Both the position numbers and the translations under genes were made by a program. A stretch of 64,000 nucleotides of DNA from Actinoplanes sp. N902-109 (GTDB lineage: Bacteria; Actinomycetota; Actinomycetes; Mycobacteriales; Micromonosporaceae). Location: the NCBI RefSeq assembly GCF_000389965.1, contig NC_021191.1, forward strand, positions 5,271,501-5,335,500, given 5' to 3'. Shown here piece after piece: positions 50,310 through 59,084 of this stretch; position 1 is the stretch's first letter; the number at the start of each line of letters is the position of its first letter. The notes under the pieces are model-generated. The model was not told where the DNA came from. It saw only the letters and a list, made by a program, of their open reading frames with translations, and searched no databases.

Positions 50310-51952
50310 CGACCGTCCCGGCCGAAGGCAGTCGCCCGGTGCACCGCGAACGGCCCGATGGCGAGCAGATCGACCGGTGCTGACCCGAACAACTCCATCG
50401 CCTCGCGCGGGGTGTCCACCATCGGCCGGCCCGCGGTGTTCAGCGAGGTGTTGACCACCACCGGGATGCCGGTGAGCCGCTCGAACTCGGCCAGCATCGC
50501 GGCCACCACCGGCTCGGTCTCGCGGTGCACGGTCTGCACCCGGGCGGTGCCGTCGACGTGGGTGACCGCCGGGATGCGGTCCTTCCACCCCGCTTTGACC
50601 TTGTGCACGAACAGCATGTACGGGCTCGGGTAGACGCCCTCGAAGATGTCGTCGAAGCGCTCGGCCCGCACCATCGGCGCGATCGGGCGGAACTGCTCGC
50701 GCCCCTTGACGTCGTTCATCCGGGTCTGGGTGTCCGCGTCGCCCGGGTGCGCGAGCAGCGAACGGTGGCCCAGCGCGCGGGGGCCGTACTCGCTGCGGCC
50801 CTGGAACCAGGCGACGATGCCGTTGCCGGCGAGCACCTCGGCGGCCTCGTGGGCGATCGACCCGGGCCGGGTGTAGGGCAGCGCGGCCCGCTGCAGCTCG
50901 GCCTCCAGCTCCTCGTCGGTCCAGCCGCGGCCCAGGTCGGCGCCGGTGAACGGGGTGACCGGGCCGGACCCGCGGGCCACCGACAGCGCGGCGCCCAGGG
51001 CCGTGCCGGAGTCACCGGCGGCCGGCTGCACCCAGACCCGCTCGAACGGGCCCTCGGCGGCGATGCGCCCGTTGGCCACGCAGTTGAGCGCGGTGCCACC
51101 GGCCATGGTCAGCGTCGTCAGCCCGCCGGACGCCTCGTGGGTCCACCGGGCCAGGTCGAGCAGCACCTCCTCCAGCCGCACCTGAACGCTGGACGCCAGG
51201 TCGGCGTGGGCCTCGGTCATCTCGCCGTCGGCGGTGCGCGCCTTGGCCAGGGCGGACCAGTCGATCCGCTCGACGGTGAACCCGCCGTCGTCGTTGGCGT
51301 GCACCAGCTCCCGGAACAGGTCCAGGTACTTCGGCTTGCCGTAGGAGGCGAGCGCCATCACCTTGTACTCGTCGGAGGAATGCATGAAGCCGAGGTGGCG
51401 GGTGAGGTCCTCGTACAGCAGACCCAGCGAGTGCGGCAGTTGCTGGCTGGCGAACGTGGTCAGCTCGCCGTCGCGGTACGCCCCGGCCAGGTGGCTGGCG
51501 ACCTCGCCACGCCCGTCGAGCACCAGCACGGCGCTGTCCTCGGGCACCGACAGCGCAGCCGAGGCAGCGTGCGCCACGTGGTGCGGGACGAACCGCACCT
51601 GCTCGGGGTCCAGGCCGGGCAGCGCACCGGCGAGGAACTGCGGGGCCCGGCGCGCGTAGTCCACCCGGACGTGGTCCCACGGGTCGTTCAGCCCCAGCTC
51701 GGCGGCATCGCGGGCGAGCCCCGGGTCGAAGGAGTAGGCGACCGCGTCGAGGTCACCCGGCTTGAGCCCGGCGGCCTCGAGGCACCAGGCGGCCGAGAGC
51801 TCGGGCAGCTCCCAGGCGGAGAACGGCACCGGACGCTTGCCATGCTTGCGGCGGCTGAACCGCTCCTCCTCCGCGGCGGCCACCACCCGGCCGTCGACGA
51901 TCAGCGCAGCAGCCGGATCGTGGAAGATCGCGTTGATTCCGAGGACTCGCAT
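50306..51952 (-). CDS. NodU/CmcH-family O-carbamoyltransferase
   Basis: The 548-residue protein has the N-terminal Kae1-like ATPase/carbamoyl-AMP domain (VLGINAIFHDPAAALIVDGRVVAAAEEERFSRRKH and the metal-binding FVPHHVAHAASAAL). The C-terminal domain carries GRSEYGPRALGHRSLLAHP, KGREQFRPIAPMV and VNTSLNTAGRPMVDTPREAMELF. These enzymes transfer a carbamoyl group from carbamoyl phosphate to a sugar hydroxyl, as in Nod factors, cephamycins and aminoglycosides. It is the first gene of the glycan operon and is divergent from an aldehyde dehydrogenase gene. Confidence 0.94.
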   Translation of the reverse strand: MRVLGINAIFHDPAAALIVDGRVVAAAEEERFSRRKHGKRPVPFSAWELPELSAAWCLEAAGLKPGDLDAVAYSFDPGLARDAAELGLNDPWDHVRVDYARRAPQFLAGALPGLDPEQVRFVPHHVAHAASAALSVPEDSAVLVLDGRGEVASHLAGAYRDGELTTFASQQLPHSLGLLYEDLTRHLGFMHSSDEYKVMALASYGKPKYLDLFRELVHANDDGGFTVERIDWSALAKARTADGEMTEAHADLASSVQVRLEEVLLDLARWTHEASGGLTTLTMAGGTALNCVANGRIAAEGPFERVWVQPAAGDSGTALGAALSVARGSGPVTPFTGADLGRGWTDEELEAELQRAALPYTRPGSIAHEAAEVLAGNGIVAWFQGRSEYGPRALGHRSLLAHPGDADTQTRMNDVKGREQFRPIAPMVRAERFDDIFEGVYPSPYMLFVHKVKAGWKDRIPAVTHVDGTARVQTVHRETEPVVAAMLAEFERLTGIPVVVNTSLNTAGRPMVDTPREAMELFGSAPVDLLAIGPFAVHRATAFGRDGR

Positions 51953-52082
51953 GGCGGCCCGGATACCCGGGGAAAGGGTTTGTAACCTCGTGGTCAGCAA
52001 CTTGTTCAGCACTTCTTCAGTACGCCCGTGACCTGCACTGATGGTCAGGTTTGCGATCCTTGCCGCAGGGAAAGCGTCGGCC

Positions 52083-53489
52083 ATGACGAACGTGCAGCAA
52101 CTCATTGGCGCGACGTGGGGACCCGGTTCTTCGGGCCGATCTCTGACCGTTTCGGATCCCCGTTCCGGCGCCGTGGTGACCACCGTTCCGGTCTCGTCCG
52201 ACGAGGATGTGGCCGCGGCGGTGCGCACCGCGCGGGAGGCGGCGCCCGGCTGGGCGCGCACGGCCCCGGCGGCGCGGGCAGCTGCCCTGCACGCCGCCGC
52301 CACCGCGGTCGAGGCGGCGGCCGACGAGCTGGCCGAGCTGATGACGGCCGAGATGGGCAAGCCCACCCCGGACGCCAAGGACTCCGTCGGCGCCGGTGTC
52401 GGCACCCTGCGCCAGTACGCCGAGCTGGGCCCGACGCACCGCGGCCGGGCGCTGGCCGGCAACGACGAGGCGATCGACCTGATGGCGTTCGGCCCGCGCG
52501 GCGTGGTCGCCGTGATCACCCCGTGGAACGACCCGGTCGCGGTGGCCTGCGGCCTGCTCGGCGCGGCCCTGGTGACCGGCAACACGGTGGTCCACAAGCC
52601 CAGCGAGCGCACCCCCGCGGTGGGCTGGCGGCTGGCCCGGATCCTCGCCCCGCACTTCCCCGAGGGCGTGCTCAACCTGGTCAACGGTGACGGGCCGGTC
52701 GGTGCGGCCCTGGCCGGCGCGGACGTGGACGTGGTGGCCCATGTCGGTTCGACCGCCACCGGCCGGGCGATCGCGGCGGCCTGCGCGGTCACCGGGGCCA
52801 AGGCGCTGCTGGAGAACGGCGGCAGCGACCCGCTGATCGTCGACGCCGGCGTGGACCCGGCCTGGGCCGCGGGGCAGGCCGCGGTCGGCAGTTTCGCCAA
52901 CTCGGGGCAGATCTGCGTGGCGGTCGAGCGCATCTACGTGCACCGCGACGTGGCCCAGGACTTCCTGGCGGCGCTGTCCGAGGAGGCGGCGGGCTGGGCC
53001 GAGCAGATCGGCCCGCTGGTCGACACCCGGCTCCGCGAGGGCGTGCACAGCCAGGTGAGCGCGGCGGTGGCGGCGGGGGCCCGGGTGCTGGCCGGCGGCG
53101 AGATCCCCGACGGCCCCGGTGCCTACTACCCGCCGACGGTGCTCGCCGACTGCACCGACGACATGGCCGTCATCCGCGAGGAGACGTTCGGCCCGGTGGC
53201 CCCGGTGGTGGTCGTCGACTCGTTCGCCGACGCGCTCAAGAAGGCCGCGGACTCCCCGTACGGGCTGGCGGCGACCGTGCTGACCGGCTCGATGAGCCAC
53301 GCCCAGCAGGCCTGGCGCGAGCTGCCGGCCGGCACGGTCAAGGTCAACGCGGTGTTCGGCGGCGCCCCCGGTGGTGCGGCCCACCCGCGGCGCGGCAGCG
53401 GCCAGGGGTTCGGCTACGGCCCGGAACTGCTCGACGAGATGACCGCCACCAAGGCGGTCCACATCGAGGCGCCGCCCACCGGCTGGTAG
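52083..53489 (+). CDS. Aldehyde dehydrogenase family protein
   Basis: The 468-residue protein has the ALDH signatures VAVITPWNDPVAVACGLLGAALVTGNTVVHKPSERTP, VGSTATGRAIA, a catalytic Glu in LLENGG (usually LELGG), the catalytic Cys in NSGQICVAVERIYV, and EETFGPVAPVVVV. It should oxidise an aldehyde with NAD(P). ATG 52083 is taken because homology begins there, although an in-frame ATG at 52041 would add 14 residues. It is divergent from the carbamoyltransferase gene and shares its upstream region, but a link to glycan synthesis is not shown. Confidence 0.9.
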   Translation: MTNVQQLIGATWGPGSSGRSLTVSDPRSGAVVTTVPVSSDEDVAAAVRTAREAAPGWARTAPAARAAALHAAATAVEAAADELAELMTAEMGKPTPDAKDSVGAGVGTLRQYAELGPTHRGRALAGNDEAIDLMAFGPRGVVAVITPWNDPVAVACGLLGAALVTGNTVVHKPSERTPAVGWRLARILAPHFPEGVLNLVNGDGPVGAALAGADVDVVAHVGSTATGRAIAAACAVTGAKALLENGGSDPLIVDAGVDPAWAAGQAAVGSFANSGQICVAVERIYVHRDVAQDFLAALSEEAAGWAEQIGPLVDTRLREGVHSQVSAAVAAGARVLAGGEIPDGPGAYYPPTVLADCTDDMAVIREETFGPVAPVVVVDSFADALKKAADSPYGLAATVLTGSMSHAQQAWRELPAGTVKVNAVFGGAPGGAAHPRRGSGQGFGYGPELLDEMTATKAVHIEAPPTGW

Positions 53490-54347
53490 TCAGTCCAGCA
53501 GTCGCAGGTCCCGCTCGACGTCCCGAGGCAGCGTGCGCCGCTGTCTCAGGACCTCGGGGAGCAACGCCAAGGCATCCCGTACGCCACCACGGTCCTCCCG
53601 CCAGGCCGCCGCGCAGGTCGCCCGGATCACCGCCGGCGGTCGCCGCAGCAACGCGGTCAGCACCCGGTTACGCACCTCCCGGCGGCGCCGGGCCGTGTTG
53701 TCCCGCCCGGCCGGCAACGGCATGTGCCGCACGGTCAGCTCCGGGACGTAGGCCAGCCGCTGCCCCGCGGCCGCGAGGTCCATCGCCAGCAGGGCTTCCT
53801 CGCCGTACACGTGCAGCATCGGGTGGAACCCCCCGGCCGCGAGGAACGCCTCCCGCCGGACCATCACCGCGCAGGCCAGGAACCCCAGGATCGCCGGGCC
53901 GGGCGCGTCGTCCGGCACGCCGAACCGCGCCTCGGCCAGGGCCGCGCAGATCGGATCCTCGCGCTGCTGCGGCCCCACCAGCACCCGCGCCGAGACCAAC
54001 CCCGTTGCCGGGTACGCCCGGAGCAGAGCGGCCGCCCGCGCCAACGACCCCGGTTCCCACCACGAGTCGTCGTCCGCGAACGCCACGAACGGCGTGGTCG
54101 CCCGTTGCACCCCGGCGTTGCGGGCGGCGGCGCCCCGGTTGGCGCCCAGCCGCACGACGTCCACCCCGGGATGGTCGTCCGGACCGCCGTCGTCCGAGCC
54201 GTTGTCCACGAGGATCACCGGAGCGGCATGCCGCGGCAACGTCTCCCGCAACCGCTCCCGGCGGTTCCGGGTGGCCACCACCACCGTCACATCGTCGGTC
54301 TCACATCCGGCCCGGCGCCGCGCCGGAGCCTCGGTCTCCATGGTCAC
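53490..54347 (-). CDS. GT2 family glycosyltransferase
   Basis: The 285-residue GT-A enzyme contains VTVVVATRNRRERLRETLP, ILVDNGSDDG, GANRGAAARNAGVQRA, the DxD-type VAFADDDSWWEPGSL, and GGFHPMLHVYGEEALLAMDLAAAG. No membrane helix is present. It is convergent with the aldehyde dehydrogenase gene, with no gap between stop codons. A 158-base stretch upstream (54348-54505) holds no gene or clear element. It may serve the nearby glycan locus. Confidence 0.85.
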   Translation of the reverse strand: MTMETEAPARRRAGCETDDVTVVVATRNRRERLRETLPRHAAPVILVDNGSDDGGPDDHPGVDVVRLGANRGAAARNAGVQRATTPFVAFADDDSWWEPGSLARAAALLRAYPATGLVSARVLVGPQQREDPICAALAEARFGVPDDAPGPAILGFLACAVMVRREAFLAAGGFHPMLHVYGEEALLAMDLAAAGQRLAYVPELTVRHMPLPAGRDNTARRRREVRNRVLTALLRRPPAVIRATCAAAWREDRGGVRDALALLPEVLRQRRTLPRDVERDLRLLD

Positions 54348-54505
54348 GGCGCGGCGGATACCCCGTCAGCCGGGGTTGAAGCGCCCGGCTCGCACCATCA
54401 TGCCGCCGAGCTGCGGGCCGCCGCTCGGCTCCACCGATCGCTGCAGCCTGCATGGGCTGAAACCGATCACTGTGGGCACCGGCAGGGTCCCCATTGTGGG
54501 TGGCC

Positions 54506-55462
54506 TCAGAGGGCGCGCAGCTTGTCGCTCAGGTCCTTGTGGAAGAAGTCGATGAAGCCCTCCGGGTCCGGGCCGGCGTTCTGCAGCACGATGTGGTCGA
54601 AACCGGCTTCCGCGTACGGCTTGACGGCCTCGACATACGCAGCGGCGTCCGGGCCCACCGCGAACTTCTCCGCGATGTCCTCCTCGCGCACGGTCTGCGA
54701 GGCGGCCTCGAAGTTGGCCGGGTTGGGCAGCTCGCTCATGACCTTCCAGCCGGTCAGCGCCCAGCGGGTGGTCTTGTGCGCCTCCTTGATGCCGGCTTCG
54801 GCGGTCGGTGCCCAGGCCATCGGCACCTCGGCGTAGCGCGGGCCGGTGCCACCGGCGCCCTGGTAGGTCTCCACGAGGTCGGGCCGCGGATCGGTGGCGA
54901 ACAGGCCGTCACCCAGCTCGGCGGCCATGGTCGCGGCGTTCCTGCCGCCCGCCGCGACGGCGATCACCGGCAACTGGTCCGGCAGGTCGAACACGCGGGC
55001 GTCCTCGAGCTGGAGGTGCTTGCCCTCGTACGACTGGTAGCCGCCCTGCCACAGCAGTTTGATGATCTCCAGGGCCTCGCGCAGCCGCTCGTGCCGGCCG
55101 CGGACGCTGGGGAAGCCCTGGCCGACGACGTGCTCGTTGAGCCGCTCCCCCGCCCCGATGCCCAGGGTGAACCGGTTGTCGGAGGTGATCGCCAGCGTCG
55201 CAGCCGCCTGGGCGATGATCGCCGGGTGGTAGCGCACGCTGGGACAGGTGACCCCGGTGGCCAGCCCGATCCGCTCGGTCTTGGCCGCGATGGCCCCGAG
55301 CACGGTCCATGCGAACGGCGAGTGTCCCTGCACGTCCAGCCAGGGGTGGTAGTGGTCGCTGATCTCGACGAAGTCGAACCCAGCCTGTTCCGCCCGGACC
55401 GCCTGCTCGATCAGCTCCTTGGGGCCGAAGCCCTCGGCGGCCAGCTTGTACCCGAACTTCAT
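54506..55462 (-). CDS. F420-dependent LLM-class oxidoreductase (TIGR03557-like)
   Basis: The 318-residue TIM-barrel protein starts MKFGYKLAAEGFGPKELIEQAVRAEQAGFDFVEISDHYHPWLDVQGHSPF and contains ATGVTCPSVRYHPAIIAQAAATL, FTLGIGAGERLNEHVVGQGFP and AAGGRNAATMAAELGDGLF. This is the group of F420-dependent glucose-6-phosphate dehydrogenase-like enzymes. It uses F420, a deazaflavin common in actinomycetes. A 10-bp palindrome ATGACGTCAT overlaps the start codon (55461-55470). The physiological substrate is unknown. Confidence 0.9.
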   Translation of the reverse strand: MKFGYKLAAEGFGPKELIEQAVRAEQAGFDFVEISDHYHPWLDVQGHSPFAWTVLGAIAAKTERIGLATGVTCPSVRYHPAIIAQAAATLAITSDNRFTLGIGAGERLNEHVVGQGFPSVRGRHERLREALEIIKLLWQGGYQSYEGKHLQLEDARVFDLPDQLPVIAVAAGGRNAATMAAELGDGLFATDPRPDLVETYQGAGGTGPRYAEVPMAWAPTAEAGIKEAHKTTRWALTGWKVMSELPNPANFEAASQTVREEDIAEKFAVGPDAAAYVEAVKPYAEAGFDHIVLQNAGPDPEGFIDFFHKDLSDKLRAL

Positions 55463-55530
55463 GACGTCATCCTTCGTGTGGTGATCGCGTGTGCCCCGGT
55501 GGTTCCCCGGCCGGGTCCGGGCAAACGCAA

Positions 55531-55559
55531 GCGCCGGGCCGCTCGATGCGGCCCGGCGC
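55531..55559. terminator. Hairpin terminator of the stress operon
   Basis: GCGCCGGGCCGC (55531-55542) and GCGGCCCGGCGC (55548-55559) form a perfect 12-bp stem with a five-base loop. It lies 16 bases beyond the stop of the DUF3618 gene, the last gene of the operon. Confidence 0.75.
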
Positions 55560-55574
55560 CGGGCGGGAACTGCG

Positions 55575-56246
55575 TCAGGAACGGGCGTTGCTGACCGCCT
55601 GCTTGCTCTGGTCCTTGGCATCCTGCGCCGAGGACTGCGCCTGCTGCTTGGTCTGCTGCGCGGCGTCGGTCGCGGTCTCCTTGAGCTCGCTCGCGGCCTG
55701 CTGCACCGTGCCGGACAGGTCGTCCTTCATCTCGGAGGCGACTTCCTTGGCCTTGTCGGTCAGGTCGCCGCTGCGCTCCTTGATCTGCTCGCCGGCCCGC
55801 TTCTCGGCCTCGGTGACCGGCAGCAGCGTGGCGGTGAGCATGCCGATGCCGAACGCGATGATGCCGGCCGCGATCGGGTTGCCCTGGGTCTGCCGGGTGA
55901 CCGCCTGCGGGGCACCCTTGACGGCACCGGCCACGTCGTGGGCCGTCTCGGCGGCCCGGTCGCTCAGCTCGGAGGCCTTGTCCGACGCCTTGCTGCCCAG
56001 TTCGGACGCCTTGTCGCCGAGTTCCGAGGCCTTGTCCTGCACGGTCCCGGCCGCCGAGTGGGCGGTGTCCGAGGTAGCGTACCGAGCCTGTTCCGTGGTG
56101 CCCATGACCCTCTCCTTCACCGAGGTCCAGCGCCGCCGCGCGACCTGCTTGGGGCTCGTCTTCTCGGCCAGCAGATCAACGTCCCGGGTCAGCGAGGCCC
56201 GCGTGTTCTCGATCTCCTGCCTCAGCCGGTCGGGTTCTTCAGCCAT
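55575..56246 (-). CDS. DUF3618 family protein
   Basis: The 223-residue protein begins with the DUF3618 signature DRLRQEIENTRASLTRDVDLLAEKTSPKQVARRR. A central segment of repeated KASELG-type heptads follows (DKASELGDKASELGSKASDK). One membrane helix (NPIAAGIIAFGIGMLTATLLPV) is followed by a second amphipathic, LEA-like tail. DUF3618 proteins occur with holin-X proteins in actinomycetes and are thought to act at the membrane in stress. It overlaps the holin-X gene by 25 bases and is third in the operon. Confidence 0.88.
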   Translation of the reverse strand: MAEEPDRLRQEIENTRASLTRDVDLLAEKTSPKQVARRRWTSVKERVMGTTEQARYATSDTAHSAAGTVQDKASELGDKASELGSKASDKASELSDRAAETAHDVAGAVKGAPQAVTRQTQGNPIAAGIIAFGIGMLTATLLPVTEAEKRAGEQIKERSGDLTDKAKEVASEMKDDLSGTVQQAASELKETATDAAQQTKQQAQSSAQDAKDQSKQAVSNARS

Positions 56247-56641
56247 TGCGCGTCCTCCTTGATCGTGTCGACGGTGCGGCGGGGCATAGGGTCGACGGTC
56301 TTGAGCTTCTTGCGGCCGTTGGCGAAGAGGACCGCACCCACGATCCCCCAGATCACCGCCACGATGAGGAAGGCCCAGCCCCAGTCCATCACGTTGGCGA
56401 GGCCGCCCACGATGGCGAAACTGAGCAGGATGACGGTGAGGTAACCGGCGAAGGCCGCCCCGCCGAGCATCCCGGCCGCCTTGCCCGCCTTGGTGGCCTC
56501 CTGCTTGAGCTCGACCTTGGCGAGCTCGACCTCCTTGCGGAACAACTGCGACAGGTCGTTGCTGATGTTGCCGATCATCTCGCCGACGGAGGTCTGCTCG
56601 ACCTCCTCGGTGCGGTCCTGGCCGGGGTACGGCGCGGTCAT
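56222..56641 (-). CDS. Actinobacterial holin-X / phage-holin-family membrane protein
   Basis: The 139-residue protein has an N-terminal amphipathic region (VGEMIGNISNDLSQLFRKEVELAKVELKQEATKAGKAAG). Two membrane helices follow (FAGYLTVILLSFAIVGGLANV and AFLIVAVIWGIVGAVLFANG) with a basic tail. This is the Actinobacterial Holin-X (DUF1469/Pfam Phage_holin_3_6) architecture. Despite the name, these are usually housekeeping envelope proteins. It overlaps the upstream gene by ATGA and the downstream DUF3618 gene by 25 bases. Confidence 0.9.
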   Translation of the reverse strand: MTAPYPGQDRTEEVEQTSVGEMIGNISNDLSQLFRKEVELAKVELKQEATKAGKAAGMLGGAAFAGYLTVILLSFAIVGGLANVMDWGWAFLIVAVIWGIVGAVLFANGRKKLKTVDPMPRRTVDTIKEDAQWLKNPTG

Positions 56642-57540
56642 CGGGTGCCGCCCGGATAGTCCTCGTCGACCACGACGGGGGTGCCGGTGCCGGTCGAGGC
56701 GTACTCGGTGCCACCCGGCGTGTAGCCGACCGCCGGGTCGGTGTAGGCCACGGTGGACTCGGTGTAACCCGTGCCGGTGCCGTTCACCGGGGTCACCGTG
56801 CTCGCCGTGCTCGCCGTGCTGGTGCTGCTGGTGAAGGCGTCGGTCGAGGGCTTGCTGGAGCCGGCGCTGTCGTCGGCCTTGAGCACACCCTTGCCGAGCC
56901 GGCCGACCACGAAGCCGGCAGCCAGCGCGGTGGCGAGGAAAGCACCGGGGCGGCGGCGGGCGAAGTCCTGGACCTCGCGCAGGACGCCGTCCGGGCCGTT
57001 GCTGTCGAGGTAGTCGGCGAGCTGGCGGCCACCGTCGGCGACCCGCGAGACGACCGTCGCGGCCGGCGAGTCCTGCCGGTCGCCGCGCATCTCGTCGAGC
57101 TGACCGGCGATCTCGCGGATGCCACCGGAGAGCCGGTCGCTCTGCGAGCGGGCCTCGCTGGTCATCCGGTCACGGACGTCCGAGACCACGCTGCGGGCCT
57201 GCGACTTGGCCTCGCCGGCGACGCGCTGCACCTGCTCCTTGGCGGTGTCCTTGACGTCGCTCGCGGCCTGACCGGCGGCGTGGGCACTCTCGCCCGCGAC
57301 CTGCTTGGCCTGGTCCTTGGCACCGGCGGCGGCTTCCTTGGCGTGCTGGCCGGTGCTCGAACCGCCGGTCGTGGTGCTCGGCGTGGTCGTGGCGTACGGG
57401 TCCGCAGTGGGCACTGCGCCGGTGGTGTAACCGGCTGGGTACGTCTGCGCCGGGTACACCTCCCCGGCGGGCTCAGCCGGAACCTCGCCGTAGCCCGGGG
57501 TGCCGTCCGGTGCACGGGTGCCCGTGTACGGGTCACTCAT
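56638..57540 (-). CDS. LEA-like, membrane-anchored stress protein
   Basis: The 300-residue protein has a Pro/Thr/Tyr-rich N-terminus (first 65 residues). A long charged helical segment follows with QHAKEAAAGAKDQAKQVAGESAHAAGQ and VQRVAGEAKSQARSVVSDVRDR, reminiscent of LEA repeats. A membrane helix (PGAFLATALAAGFVVGRLGKGVL) and a Ser/Thr/Tyr/Gly-rich tail follow. No catalytic motif is present. GGAGG five bases before ATG 57540 is a good ribosome site. A SigB/SigF-type promoter lies about 45 bases upstream, suggesting induction by the general-stress sigma factor. Confidence 0.8.
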   Translation of the reverse strand: MSDPYTGTRAPDGTPGYGEVPAEPAGEVYPAQTYPAGYTTGAVPTADPYATTTPSTTTGGSSTGQHAKEAAAGAKDQAKQVAGESAHAAGQAASDVKDTAKEQVQRVAGEAKSQARSVVSDVRDRMTSEARSQSDRLSGGIREIAGQLDEMRGDRQDSPAATVVSRVADGGRQLADYLDSNGPDGVLREVQDFARRRPGAFLATALAAGFVVGRLGKGVLKADDSAGSSKPSTDAFTSSTSTASTASTVTPVNGTGTGYTESTVAYTDPAVGYTPGGTEYASTGTGTPVVVDEDYPGGTR

Positions 57541-57585
57541 GGCTACCTCCATGGTCGTTCGTCCGTTGGCGTTGCGCTGAGTTGT

Positions 57586-57611
57586 CTACCCCCTGGCCTC
57601 GGACGCCATAC
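57586..57611 (-). promoter_or_regulatory. SigB/SigF-type promoter of the stress operon
   Basis: On the minus strand GTATGG (57611-57606), 14 bases, then GGGTAG (57591-57586) matches the SigB/SigF consensus with one mismatch in the minus-35. It is the third such site in the window, and its spacing is close to the 13-base spacers at the sigma gene. Transcription would start near 57579, ahead of the three-gene operon. Confidence 0.6.
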
Positions 57612-57759
57612 CTCTTTGCCACCCTGCAAATAGGCCAATTTTCCCTGCATGGAACCGTTGTGAAGGGGTACGCGAGCAGGTCAGCCACCGTTCCTCCATC
57701 GCCCATGGGAATACCAGGCTGGCAACATCACTCTGGGTGTATACAAAGGAGCGTCGGCG

Positions 57760-57905
57760 ATGGATGAACTGCTGGACGAGGCCACCTACGCCCAGCAGGG
57801 TCAAGCGGTCTCCGGCACGGCCTGGCAGCTCGGCCCGCCGCGGGTCACAACGAACTCGGCTACCTGTTCGACGCCGTGGTCCATCACCCGGTGGTCGTCG
57901 CCTGA
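57760..57905 (+). pseudogene. Short ORF apparently broken by a frameshift
   Basis: An excellent ribosome site (AAGGAG) lies seven bases before ATG 57760, and the first frame encodes MDELLDEATYAQQGQAVSG. Around 57835-57845 the coding signal moves to another frame, which reads HNELGYLFDAVVHHPVVVA and ends at TGA 57905. A single-base insertion or deletion would unite both parts into a protein of about 48 residues. I do not recognise the family. Sequencing error or a decayed gene are both possible. The end overlaps the convergent aldo/keto reductase gene. Confidence 0.4.
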
Positions 57906-58963
57906 CGCCGGCTCTGCACTGTCATGTCGCCGCGGGTCAGCGTACGACCGAAGGCGCTGTGCAGCAGGTCGTGCGGGTAGCCGGGCGGGAGGGCACCGGC
58001 CTCGTCGAGCCGGGCCAGCTGAGCCGCGGTGAACTCGACCTCCAGCGCGGCCAGGTTGTCCTCGAGCTGGGCGGCGGTGCGGGCGCCGACGATCGACGCC
58101 GTGACCGCCGGGTTCTGCAGCGTCCAGGCCAGACCGGTCTGCGCCGGGGTATGACCCAGCTCGACGGCGACCTCCTCGAGGACCCTGGCGATCGCCAGGG
58201 CCCGCTCGGTGATGCCACCCATGGCCTGGTTGAAGCTCTTGCGGGTGCCGTCGCCGGCCGTGCTCGCCGGGGTCAGGTCGGCGTGGCTGTACTTGCCGGT
58301 GAGCACCCCGCCGGCCAGCGGCGAGTACGGCACCACGCCCAGCCCCATCTCCTGCGCCATGGGGATCAGCTCGCGCTCGCCCGTACGCTCGACCAGGTTG
58401 TACTCGATCTGCAGGGCGATCAGCGGGGACCAGCCGCGCAGGTCGGCGACGGTCTGCAGCCGCGCGATCTGCCAGGCGGGAGCGTTGGAGATGGCGACGT
58501 ACAACACCTTGCCCTGCCGGACCAGGTCGTCGAGGCCGCGCAGGATCTCCTCGACCGGCGTGACGAAGTCCCAGACATGCAGATAGAGCAGGTCGAGATA
58601 GTCGGTGCCCAGCTGCCGCAGACTGGTCTCGACCGAGGCGAACAGGTTCTTGCGGTGGCTGCCCCCGGAGTTGGGGTCGCCGGGCCGGCGCAGCGTCGTG
58701 TACTTGGTGGCCAGCACCAGGCTCTCCCGGCGGCCGCGGGTGAACTCGCCGAGCAGCCGCTCCGAGCTGCCCTCGGTGTAGGTGACGGCGGTGTCGATGA
58801 AGTTGCCGCCGCGCTCGACGTACCGGTCGAACAGCGCGCGGGCCTCCTCCCGGCCGGCTCCCCAGCCCCACTCGGTGCCGAACGTCGCCGCGCCCAGCGC
58901 CAGCGGCGAGACCCGCAGCCCGGAGCGGCCCAGCAGCCGATAGGTGTCCAGAGTGAGCGACAT
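57884..58963 (-). CDS. Aldo/keto reductase
   Basis: The 359-residue TIM-barrel protein carries the AKR tetrad: Asp in FIDTAVTYTEGSSERLLGEFTRG, Tyr in the same segment, Lys in ATKYTTL and His in DLLYLHVWD. It has the cofactor-binding end PYSPLAGGVLTGKY and the IVGARTAAQLEDNL motif near the C-terminus. It is an NADPH-dependent carbonyl reductase of the YdhF/Tas-like group. It is divergent from an MmyB-type regulator that may control it, and its substrate is unknown. Confidence 0.92.
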   Translation of the reverse strand: MSLTLDTYRLLGRSGLRVSPLALGAATFGTEWGWGAGREEARALFDRYVERGGNFIDTAVTYTEGSSERLLGEFTRGRRESLVLATKYTTLRRPGDPNSGGSHRKNLFASVETSLRQLGTDYLDLLYLHVWDFVTPVEEILRGLDDLVRQGKVLYVAISNAPAWQIARLQTVADLRGWSPLIALQIEYNLVERTGERELIPMAQEMGLGVVPYSPLAGGVLTGKYSHADLTPASTAGDGTRKSFNQAMGGITERALAIARVLEEVAVELGHTPAQTGLAWTLQNPAVTASIVGARTAAQLEDNLAALEVEFTAAQLARLDEAGALPPGYPHDLLHSAFGRTLTRGDMTVQSRRQATTTG

Positions 58964-59084
58964 GTGTCCCCCTGTGCTTGTCGTACGTTCCGTTGCCGAC
59001 CGAGTCTGCGGTCGCCCGCAACCGGGGGTAAGGGAAGGAACTTCCTGGGACTGCCGGTCCTACGCTGCGCTAGCCTCGAGCCCG

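Noticed and set aside
55461..55470. ATGACGTCAT palindrome at the LLM oxidoreductase start as an operator
   Set aside because: It overlaps the start codon, occurs once, and has no adjacent regulator. Chance cannot be excluded.
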